From: Desulfocorpusculum sp964414345
Lineage (GTDB): Bacteria > Desulfobacterota > Desulfocorpusculales > Desulfocorpusculum
Direction of reading: 5' to 3'
Length of the DNA: 64,000 bases
NCBI GenBank assembly: GCA_964414345.1
Contig: CAYPWF010000013.1
Coordinates: 4,358-68,357 of the forward strand
The position numbers and the translations under genes were made by a program. Below are positions 8,209 through 15,040 of the stretch, piece after piece (position 1 is the stretch's first letter; every line of letters starts with the position of its first letter). The notes beneath the pieces were generated by a model. The model worked only from the letters and a program-made list of their open reading frames with translations. It did not search any database and had not been told where the DNA came from.

Positions 8209-9897
8209 ATGGAAAAACAAAAAGCTGCTGAACCCAAAGATTTTATCAGGGAGATAATCCTGGAAGACCTCCGGCTAGGGAAAAACAACGGGAGGGTGGC
8301 CACCCGTTTCCCTCCGGAGCCCAACGGGTTTCTTCACATCGGCCACGCCAAGTCCATATGCCTCAACTTTGGAATTGCCCAGGAGTTCGGGGGCACCTGC
8401 AACCTCCGCCTCGACGACACCAATCCCTCCAAAGAGGAGACCAGGTACGTGGAGTCCATCATGGAGGACGTGCGCTGGTTGGGCTTCGATTGGGGGGAGA
8501 GGCTCTACTTCGCATCGGACTATTTCGAGCAGCTTTACCAATTCGCCCTGGAGCTCATCCGCAAAGGCAAGGCATATGTGGACAGCTCCACCCAGGAAGA
8601 AATCCGTGAGATGAGGGGCACCCTCACCCAGCCCGGAAAAGAGAGCCCTTACCGGAGCCGCTCCGTGGAAGAAAATCTGGAGCTCTTCGAGAGGATGAGA
8701 AGGGGTGAATTCGCCGACGGGGAACACGTGCTCAGGGCCAAGATAGACATGGCCTCCCCCAACCTGCTCATGAGGGATCCAGTGCTCTACCGTATCAGAA
8801 AAGTGGAGCATCATCGCACAGGAAACAGATGGTGCATCTACCCCATGTATGATTTCACCCACTGCCTCTCAGACGCCATAGAGGGAATCACCCACTCCAT
8901 CTGTACCCTTGAGTTCGAGGTGAACAGACCCCTTTATGATTGGGTGCTGGACAATGTAAGCGCCCCTTGCCACCCCCAACAGATAGAGTTTGCAAGGCTC
9001 AACCTGAGCTACACGGTGCTCAGCAAGCGAAAGCTTATCCAGCTGGTGGAGCAGAGGGTGGTGGAGGGCTGGGACGACCCACGCATGCCCACCATCGCCG
9101 GGCTTCGCAGAAGGGGCTATACTCCCGAGGCCATACGGGATTTCTGCGACAGGATCGGGGTTGCCCGCAAGGACAGCCTGGTGGACATAGGGCTCTTGGA
9201 GCACTGTGTCCGAGAGGACTTGAACCAAAGGGCCCGCAGGGTCATGGCCGTGCTAAGACCTCTCAAAGTGGTCATAGAGAACTACCCCGAGGGCCAGGTG
9301 GAGGAGCTGCAGGGCCCATACCATCCCGAGGACGCCTCCCTGGGCTCCAGGCCCATCCCCTTTTCCAGGAGCATCCTCATAGAGAGGGACGATTTCACGG
9401 AAAACCCTCCCCGCAATTACCACAGGCTGGCCCCGGGAAGGGAAGTAAGGCTGCGCTACGGGTATTTCATACGATGTGTGGATGTGAGGAAAGACCCCTC
9501 CACCGGGGAGATAACGGAACTGCGCTGCACTTACGACCCCCAGACAAGAAGCGGCTTTGCCCCTGACGGCCGCAAAGTCAAAGGCACCATCCACTGGGTG
9601 CCTGCAGAGCATTCCCTCGAGGCTGAGGTGCGCCTGTACGACAGGCTTTTCTTGGCCGAGGACCCCAACCAGGGACCGGATTTCCTGGCCTACCTGAACC
9701 CCGGCTCCCTGGAGGTGATCCGGGGGGCCAGGGTTGAGCCAAGCCTAGCCCAGGCCTTCCCAGGGGACCATTTTCAGTTCGAGCGGGTAGGTTATTTCAA
9801 CCTGGACCCTGTGGAAGGCTCCAGGGGAAGGCTGGTCTTCAACAGAACCGTGCCCCTGAAGGACACCTGGGCTAAGCTGGCCGGCCGCTCTATTTGA
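8209..9897 (+). CDS. glnS: glutaminyl-tRNA synthetase
   Basis: This class I enzyme attaches glutamine directly to tRNA-Gln. The 562-residue protein carries the HIGH signature in NGFLHIGHAKS near residue 39 and the KMSKS-equivalent LSKRK. The downstream GlnRS anticodon-binding beta-barrels are intact to the end. The chosen ATG gives an N-terminus (MEKQKAAEPKDFIREII) matching other GlnRS proteins, and a promoter lies inside the alternative 84-bp extension. It ends 8 bp inside the convergent DUF5661 gene. A tRNA-Gln gene at 27.9 kb in the same window fits direct glutaminylation, though a parallel amidotransferase route elsewhere is not excluded. Confidence 0.96.
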   Translation: MEKQKAAEPKDFIREIILEDLRLGKNNGRVATRFPPEPNGFLHIGHAKSICLNFGIAQEFGGTCNLRLDDTNPSKEETRYVESIMEDVRWLGFDWGERLYFASDYFEQLYQFALELIRKGKAYVDSSTQEEIREMRGTLTQPGKESPYRSRSVEENLELFERMRRGEFADGEHVLRAKIDMASPNLLMRDPVLYRIRKVEHHRTGNRWCIYPMYDFTHCLSDAIEGITHSICTLEFEVNRPLYDWVLDNVSAPCHPQQIEFARLNLSYTVLSKRKLIQLVEQRVVEGWDDPRMPTIAGLRRRGYTPEAIRDFCDRIGVARKDSLVDIGLLEHCVREDLNQRARRVMAVLRPLKVVIENYPEGQVEELQGPYHPEDASLGSRPIPFSRSILIERDDFTENPPRNYHRLAPGREVRLRYGYFIRCVDVRKDPSTGEITELRCTYDPQTRSGFAPDGRKVKGTIHWVPAEHSLEAEVRLYDRLFLAEDPNQGPDFLAYLNPGSLEVIRGARVEPSLAQAFPGDHFQFERVGYFNLDPVEGSRGRLVFNRTVPLKDTWAKLAGRSI

Positions 9898-10327
9898 GGG
9901 CCTTGGCCTCGGTCTGGGCCAGCGCGCTTCTTGCCTTGAGAAGCCTGCGGTAGTAGGCGTCCATCTTAGAGGTATCTTTGGCCACCGCTGCCTTGAGAAG
10001 GTCCCCCTCCAACTCGGCCACCTCCAGCCTCTGGTAGTAATCCATGGACTCCTTGAGATGCGCCAGCACTATCTTGCCCGTCAGAAGGGGATGGTTGTTG
10101 GTCACGTTGGCATCCGGGAAGCGGGTCCCGTGCTCCAGCTCCACCTCCAGACCCACCCTGAACTCCTCAAGGGGGACGCGCATCCCCTCTGTGTTCACCT
10201 CTTTGAGGATGACGCGGGCTTCCTTCTCTGTCACCTTGGGATTCTTGAGGCGGCTCCAGTCCCTTATTCCCAAAGCCTTGCAAACCCTTTGCACCTCCCC
10301 CGGGGTCACGTATACGGGAATCTCCAT
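9890..10327 (-). CDS. DUF5661 family protein
   Basis: The 145-residue protein has no signal peptide or membrane segment. It resembles DUF5661 proteins, with helix-rich charged sequence, a KxxVTxxEA stretch and a GxxVELEHG motif (GLEVELEHGTRF) near residue 60. The function of the family is unknown to me. The ATG at 10327 is preceded by GAGGAG at 6 nt. It is the last gene of the sdhA-sdhB-mdh run, 45 bp after mdh. Its stop codon overlaps the end of glnS on the other strand by 8 bp, so transcription from the two sides collides here. Confidence 0.75.
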   Translation of the reverse strand: MEIPVYVTPGEVQRVCKALGIRDWSRLKNPKVTEKEARVILKEVNTEGMRVPLEEFRVGLEVELEHGTRFPDANVTNNHPLLTGKIVLAHLKESMDYYQRLEVAELEGDLLKAAVAKDTSKMDAYYRRLLKARSALAQTEAKALK

Positions 10328-10372
10328 ATGCACCTCCTCTGGCTGTAGGATTGCCCCCTTTGGGGCCGGGTC

Positions 10373-11431
10373 TCACTGTATGGCAAACTTCTCCATCAAG
10401 ATTTTGGCTGCAACCCGGGTGTCCTCCTTTATCTGAGCAGCCGAGGCTCTTAGGGCTTCCCGGATGTCCTGGATTTCCAGCTCGTAGATCTCCTCCACCC
10501 CTTGGGGACCTATTTTAGCCGGGACCCCGAAACCCATGGAGTCTATATTGTCTTGGGGTTCGATGAGGCCGTATTCTTTCTCCAAAATAGCTACCACCGG
10601 TTGCACCTCGGACTCACCGCTCACAATGGCCCTCAGCATCTGCCCCACCGCCTTGGCAGGCCCCACTGAAGCACTGTGCCCTGTGGCCTCCACGAAGTGT
10701 GTCCCACCTTTCTTGGCCTGCTCCAGTATGGCCCCTATCCGGGAGGGGTCGACCCCCTTGGCCTCTAGAAGAAGATCCAAAGGGATTCCCCCCACTGAGA
10801 AAAATCGGGGGCTTACCACCATGGAGTCCCCATGGTCTCCGAAGACAATGCCTTTCATCTCGTTCCCCGAGATGCCCAGTTCCTTGGCCACCGCGTAGCA
10901 TATGCGCCTGGCATCCAGGTTCCCGGCTTGTCCCATGACTTTTTGCCGGGGGAAACCGCTTACCTTGTACCCCACCCAGGTCATGGTGGTGACTGGGTTT
11001 CCCATGAAAACCAAGACAGGAAGTCTCTCAGGATCGCATCCACCATAGAGTTTTCTTATCTCCAAGGCTGTTTGGGCTATGATCTCGGTGTTTACCTGGA
11101 GGAGATCCCTCCTGCTCTGGCCCTCTTTCCTGGGTACCCCCGCCCCCACAAAGATGACATCCAGGCCTGCCATGTCCTCCACCTTGTTGGTGCCTATGAG
11201 CCTGGGCCTTCTGGTGGCGTTGGCCTTTAGATCCTCTATCCAGGCTCCAGCACGGTTGGGGTAATCCGGACGGGGGCGGCCATAGAACACGATCTCCTTG
11301 CCCAGGCCCTCATCCACCAGAAAGACCACAACGTCCCTGGAGACATTCCCAAACCCCCAAACCCCTATGCGGTCCATCTCCCTGGGTCTCTCCACCAGGA
11401 AGCAGCCCCTCTCAAGCCCCATGTCTCCCAT
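10373..11431 (-). CDS. mdh: malate dehydrogenase, LDH/MDH family
   Basis: The 352-residue protein interconverts malate and oxaloacetate with NAD(P). The nucleotide-binding start is GVWGFGNVSRDV. The substrate loop GVPRKEGQSRRDL has Arg at the position that is Gln in lactate dehydrogenases, which favours malate. The catalytic His lies in GDHGDSMV. The Rossmann glycine pattern is slightly unusual, and the protein is some 40 residues longer than typical bacterial Mdh, with an extended C-terminus. I chose the ATG at 11431 because GGGAGGTG precedes it at 3-4 nt. The neighbours sdhA and sdhB place it in a C4-dicarboxylate operon. Confidence 0.88.
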   Translation of the reverse strand: MGDMGLERGCFLVERPREMDRIGVWGFGNVSRDVVVFLVDEGLGKEIVFYGRPRPDYPNRAGAWIEDLKANATRRPRLIGTNKVEDMAGLDVIFVGAGVPRKEGQSRRDLLQVNTEIIAQTALEIRKLYGGCDPERLPVLVFMGNPVTTMTWVGYKVSGFPRQKVMGQAGNLDARRICYAVAKELGISGNEMKGIVFGDHGDSMVVSPRFFSVGGIPLDLLLEAKGVDPSRIGAILEQAKKGGTHFVEATGHSASVGPAKAVGQMLRAIVSGESEVQPVVAILEKEYGLIEPQDNIDSMGFGVPAKIGPQGVEEIYELEIQDIREALRASAAQIKEDTRVAAKILMEKFAIQ

Positions 11432-11526
11432 CTTCACCTCCCCTGCCCACACCCAGAATCCTTAATGATCGTACAATGCCCTCCCACGGCCGTTTGCCGG
11501 CCATGCACTCGCCCCCGGCTGGGGAC

Positions 11527-12255
11527 TCACGCCTGGAGCAGGCCTCCTCCCCTCTTGGTGCGCTCATCATGAATCCGTTTCTTGATGCGGCCCAGCCACT
11601 TGCGCACGTCTATCTCCTTGGGGCAAACCTGGGTGCAAAGCCCGTGGCCCTTGCAGCCCCAGATCCCGTGCTCCTTGTCCAAGAGCTCCATTCTCTGCTT
11701 TGAGGCCTGGTCCCTTGAATCAAAAAGATACCTGAAGGCCCTGAGCAAGGCGGCGGGGCCCAGAAATTCCTCATCTTTTGAAGTTACAGGACAGGCGGCA
11801 CTGCAGCACCCGCAAAGGATGCACCTTATTGCCTCCTCAAAGCTCTCCCTTTCCGTTGGGCTCTGGAGCCTTTCTTTCTCAGGGGCCGACTCCCCGGCTA
11901 TGAGATAGGGCTTTACCGTTCGGTACTTCTCAAAAAAAGGAGCCAGATCCACCACCAGATCCCTTACCACGCGGAAATTGGGAAGTGGCTCCAAGGTGAT
12001 AAGCCCATCTGGATAGTCTTTGAGAAGCCTCTGGCAGGCAAGAGCGCACACACCGTTTATTCTCATGGCATCTGAGCCGCATATGCCGTGGCCGCAGGAG
12101 GCTCGGAAGGTAAGGGAGGGGTCCTGCTCCCATCTTATCCTGTTCAGGCAGTCCAAAACCCTATCCCAGGGCTTTGCCTTAAGCAGGAATTCCTGATAAC
12201 GGGGTTGCAATTCACTGGCAGGGTCCAGTCTAAACACACGGAATGTCACCTGCAT
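11527..12255 (-). CDS. sdhB: succinate dehydrogenase / fumarate reductase iron-sulfur subunit
   Basis: This 242-residue subunit passes electrons between the flavoprotein and the membrane or another acceptor. The plant-type [2Fe-2S] site reads CGHGICGSD with a further Cys downstream; Asp in place of one Cys is normal in SdhB proteins. The C-terminal half has CILCGCCSAACP and CKGHGLCTQVCP, which fit the [4Fe-4S] and [3Fe-4S] clusters. It begins 13 bp after the sdhA stop, with GAGGAG 9 nt ahead. No gene for a cytochrome b membrane anchor lies beside it, so the direction and the quinone link are uncertain. Confidence 0.92.
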   Translation of the reverse strand: MQVTFRVFRLDPASELQPRYQEFLLKAKPWDRVLDCLNRIRWEQDPSLTFRASCGHGICGSDAMRINGVCALACQRLLKDYPDGLITLEPLPNFRVVRDLVVDLAPFFEKYRTVKPYLIAGESAPEKERLQSPTERESFEEAIRCILCGCCSAACPVTSKDEEFLGPAALLRAFRYLFDSRDQASKQRMELLDKEHGIWGCKGHGLCTQVCPKEIDVRKWLGRIKKRIHDERTKRGGGLLQA

Positions 12256-12268
12256 GGCCCAAGGCTCC

Positions 12269-13987
12269 TCAGTACTTGCGCTCCTGTGGAGAGAAACGGG
12301 TCACCCTCACCGGCTTCCACTCTATCCCAACCTTCTGGCCCTCCCAGAAGGCCAGGGTATGCTTAAGAAAGCGGGCGTCATCCCTCTGGGGGAAATCCTC
12401 CCGGAAATGAGCCCCTCTGCTTTCGGTTCTTATCATGGCGCTTTCCACCATCACCTCTGCCAAAAGGAGCATGTTCTCAAGCTCCAGGGCCTCCACCAGC
12501 TCCAGGTCAAATGAAGCCCTTCCCCCTTGCAGGCCCAGCCTGGCCATGCGCTCTCTTAGCTCCAAGACACCCTCCCGGGCCGCCAAAAGCCCTTTTTCCT
12601 CCCTGAAAACAGAACAGTTTTCCATAAGAAGGCCCTGCAGATCGGCCCTGATGGCAGGCACTCGCTCTGGACCCCCAGCCCGCCTCATTTTTACTAACCT
12701 TTCAGGCTGATCCGGCTCCCCCTTTGAGTTCGGCTCAGGGGCCTCCAGGATCCAACCGGCCATGGCTTTTCCGGCTCTTCTTCCGAAAACCACCAGGTCC
12801 AAAAGGGAGTTGCAACCAAGCCTGTTGGCCCCGTGCACCGAAACGCAGGCACACTCCCCGGCCGCGAAAAGCCCCGGCACGGCTCTGCCTTTCCCATCCC
12901 CCAAGACCCTCCCATCCATGTCCGTGGGGATGCCGCCCATGAAGTAATGGCATGTGGGCTCCACGGGGATGGGCTCCAGGGCAGGGTCCACACCGGCATA
13001 GATTCGGGCAAAGGAGGCCACCTCCCAGAGCCTTTCCCGTATGCGATCCGCCCCTAAAGTGGTAAGGTCCAGGTGCACGTAAGGTTCCCCACCCACTCCT
13101 CTGCCTTCCTGGATCTCCCTCAAAATGGCCCTGCTCACTATATCCCGCGGAGCCAGATCCAGGATGCCGGGGGCGTATCTGGCCATGAACCTCTCCCCAA
13201 GCCCGTTTCTGAGAACCCCCCCTTCCCCCCTGGCAGCCTCACTCAAGAGGATGCCAACCCCTCTTAGGCCTGTGGGGTGGAACTGCACGAACTCCATGTC
13301 TTGGAGGGGGATTCCCTGCCTGAGGCTCCCTGCCAAACCGTCACCCGTGTTCCCGGAGCAGTTGGAGGTGGTGCGAAACATCCTTCCCGCACCGCCTGTG
13401 GCAAGCAAAACCGCCTTAGCCCAGACCCTGTGGGCTTCAGCCTTGGCAAGATCCAAGAGCCAAGCCCCTGCACACCTCTCACCTTGGAAGATCAGATCCA
13501 AAAGCAGCTGCTCAGAGTAGAATTCAACCCCCATTTTCAGACACTGCTCATAGAGGGTGTCCACGATCACCCTGCCGGTTCTGTCCGAGGCGTAGCAGGC
13601 CCTCTTGACCGGGGCCTTTCCCATCTCTTTTGTGTGGCCTCCAAAAGCCCTCTGGGCTATGAGCCCCCTGCTGTTGCGGCTGAAGGGCACCCCCATGTGC
13701 TCCAGTTCCAGTATGGCCCTGGGGGCGTCCTTGACCATGATCTCCACCGCGTCCTGGTCGGCCAGGTAGTCGCTTCCCTTCACGGTGTCGAACATGTGCC
13801 ATTCCCAGCAGTCTTCCTCCTCGTTGCCCAGGGCGGCCGTGATCCCCCCCTGGGCCGCCCCTGAGTGGGAGCGAGTGGGGAAAACCTTGCTCACCACCGC
13901 CACATCCGCCTTTTGGGCAAGCTCCACGGCCGCCCTAAGGCCTGCCATTCCAGAGCCAATGATGAGGGCGTCGCAAACCCGTTCCAG
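12269..13987 (-). CDS. sdhA: succinate dehydrogenase / fumarate reductase flavoprotein subunit, CTG start
   Basis: This is the catalytic FAD subunit that interconverts succinate and fumarate. With the CTG at 13987 as start it has 572 residues. The dinucleotide motif GSGMAG lies at residues 11-16, and His41 in TRSHSGAAQGG is the usual covalent FAD attachment point. HPTG and the SEAARGEGG substrate-binding stretch are present, as is HYFMGGI. A TGA lies two codons upstream of the CTG, and no ATG, GTG or TTG occurs between it and the FAD motif; the first ATG would remove the motif. GGAGG ends 6 nt before the CTG, and a promoter lies 29 bp upstream. The function is sure; the start codon is inferred. 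Confidence 0.92.
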   Translation of the reverse strand: MERVCDALIIGSGMAGLRAAVELAQKADVAVVSKVFPTRSHSGAAQGGITAALGNEEEDCWEWHMFDTVKGSDYLADQDAVEIMVKDAPRAILELEHMGVPFSRNSRGLIAQRAFGGHTKEMGKAPVKRACYASDRTGRVIVDTLYEQCLKMGVEFYSEQLLLDLIFQGERCAGAWLLDLAKAEAHRVWAKAVLLATGGAGRMFRTTSNCSGNTGDGLAGSLRQGIPLQDMEFVQFHPTGLRGVGILLSEAARGEGGVLRNGLGERFMARYAPGILDLAPRDIVSRAILREIQEGRGVGGEPYVHLDLTTLGADRIRERLWEVASFARIYAGVDPALEPIPVEPTCHYFMGGIPTDMDGRVLGDGKGRAVPGLFAAGECACVSVHGANRLGCNSLLDLVVFGRRAGKAMAGWILEAPEPNSKGEPDQPERLVKMRRAGGPERVPAIRADLQGLLMENCSVFREEKGLLAAREGVLELRERMARLGLQGGRASFDLELVEALELENMLLLAEVMVESAMIRTESRGAHFREDFPQRDDARFLKHTLAFWEGQKVGIEWKPVRVTRFSPQERKY

Positions 13988-14015
13988 GGCTCACCTCCCG
14001 GCAGAGACTTAGCTC

Positions 14016-14044
14016 AGTATGGCCAACAGGGGAAAAGCGGTCAA
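14016..14044 (-). promoter_or_regulatory. sigma-70-like promoter for sdhAB-mdh
   Basis: On the minus strand, TTGACC (14044-14039), a 17-nt spacer and CATACT (14021-14016) predict a transcript start near 14009. That leaves a leader of only about 20 nt ahead of the CTG start of sdhA. Confidence 0.5.
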
Positions 14045-14172
14045 GAATCCAGGCACTCACAATTAGAAAAGGACTGCACCGTGGCTCAAGCTCCCGAAGA
14101 GCCATCAAGCCCTGTTCCCCGCTTGAGAAACAGGGGAAAGCCCCTCATCCACGGCCAGAAGGGAACTGACCC

Positions 14173-14203
14173 GCGGGCTTGGGGATCAAGCCCCCAAGCC
14201 CGC
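14173..14203. terminator. 12-bp GC-rich hairpin after the secreted-protein gene
   Basis: GCGGGCTTGGGG (14173-14184) and its exact complement (14192-14203) flank a 7-nt loop. It lies 28 bp beyond the end of the leftward frameshifted gene. No T tract follows, so this may be a strong pause or mRNA-stabilising hairpin. Its core resembles the palindromic tail of the dispersed repeat family in this window. Confidence 0.4.
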
Positions 14204-14230
14204 CTTGTTTGGGGCACTACCCTGGCCAGA

Positions 14231-14739
14231 TCATGGGCAGGGCAATAACTGCTCCCCCAGGACAGAACCGTAGGCACAACCGCTCTTTATACTTATGCTT
14301 GAAGGGATATTAAGGTAGCCCTGTCCCAAGCCCTGAGTCCCATAGTAATCCGTGCCACCCACAAAACCGTTCTTTATGGTCAACTTATTAGTCTCGCCTA
14401 CCTGGCCTGTGATATAAAGGTCAAAGTTCCATAGACCCTTGAAGCTCATAGAGGGGACATACCAGCAATTCGCCCAAACATAAACATCCGCATACCCCCC
14501 CAGTAATTGGGTGCCCAACTTAGTGCTTTGACGCTCAGGGACCCGCCTTCCTCAAAGATCTGTATGGTCAAAGTATGGTCACTGGAGTCATAATATGCGT
14601 CAAAGTCGTAGGGGTAGGTGACCTTGATCCCATACACTACTATGGTCGCGGCCCATGAAGAGCCGACCCACATGGTTGCCATTAGTATGGCGGCCAGGCC
14701 CACACCCAGCAGTCCGTTTCGCCTTCCTTGGGTTCTCAT
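14231..14739 (-). pseudogene. secreted protein of unknown function, disrupted by a frameshift in a G tract
   Basis: A strong ribosome binding site (AAAGGAGGTGA) precedes the ATG at 14739. A signal peptide follows (residues 1-31, ending near SSWA). The first frame runs to a stop at 14446; the second frame continues the same kind of aromatic, beta-rich sequence to 14231. The switch falls at a run of seven C on the plus strand (14495-14501, G on the coding strand). Adding one G would give a continuous protein of about 170 residues across WGGYADVYVW. The cause may be sequencing error, real decay or slippage-based switching. I recognise no family. A promoter lies 76 bp upstream. Confidence 0.7.
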
Positions 14740-14814
14740 TGTGTTTCACCTCCTTTGGATTTACCCGGCCGCCTGCGCAGCGGGGCCTTAAACACTTTGT
14801 GCCTTTTGGGGGTA

Positions 14815-14843
14815 AGGCTACAGTGCTTACCAACCCAAGTCAA
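14815..14843 (-). promoter_or_regulatory. sigma-70-like promoter for the frameshifted secreted protein
   Basis: TTGACT (14843-14838) and TAGCCT (14820-14815) on the minus strand have a 17-nt spacer. They lie in the 301-bp gap between this gene and the subtilase; I saw no other clear element in the rest of that gap. Confidence 0.5.
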
Positions 14844-15040
14844 TTCATTTCCCATGGGTTTTTGAGTGGTACCAGGATGGCTTGACCCAGTTCAAGTCAT
14901 GAAGCATGCTTGGAATGTCTATAAGGCTGCCTGAAGGATTGGGATAGTGAGGGCTCCCTTTGGAGGCCAGCCTCTTTAACCAGGGAGCCAAGCCAAAGGA
15001 AGTGGGATAAGTTCCCATCTGAGGGGCAGGGAGGTTCTCC

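Noticed and set aside
13991..13993. TGA just upstream of sdhA read as selenocysteine, given selA in the window
   Set aside because: The codons above it show no SdhA-like sequence, a ribosome binding site overlaps it, and FAD-motif spacing fits a start just below it.
14446..14518. Programmed recoding or selenocysteine to explain the two-frame secreted protein
   Set aside because: The break is a change of frame at a G run, not a single in-frame TGA; slippage or sequence error explains it more simply.
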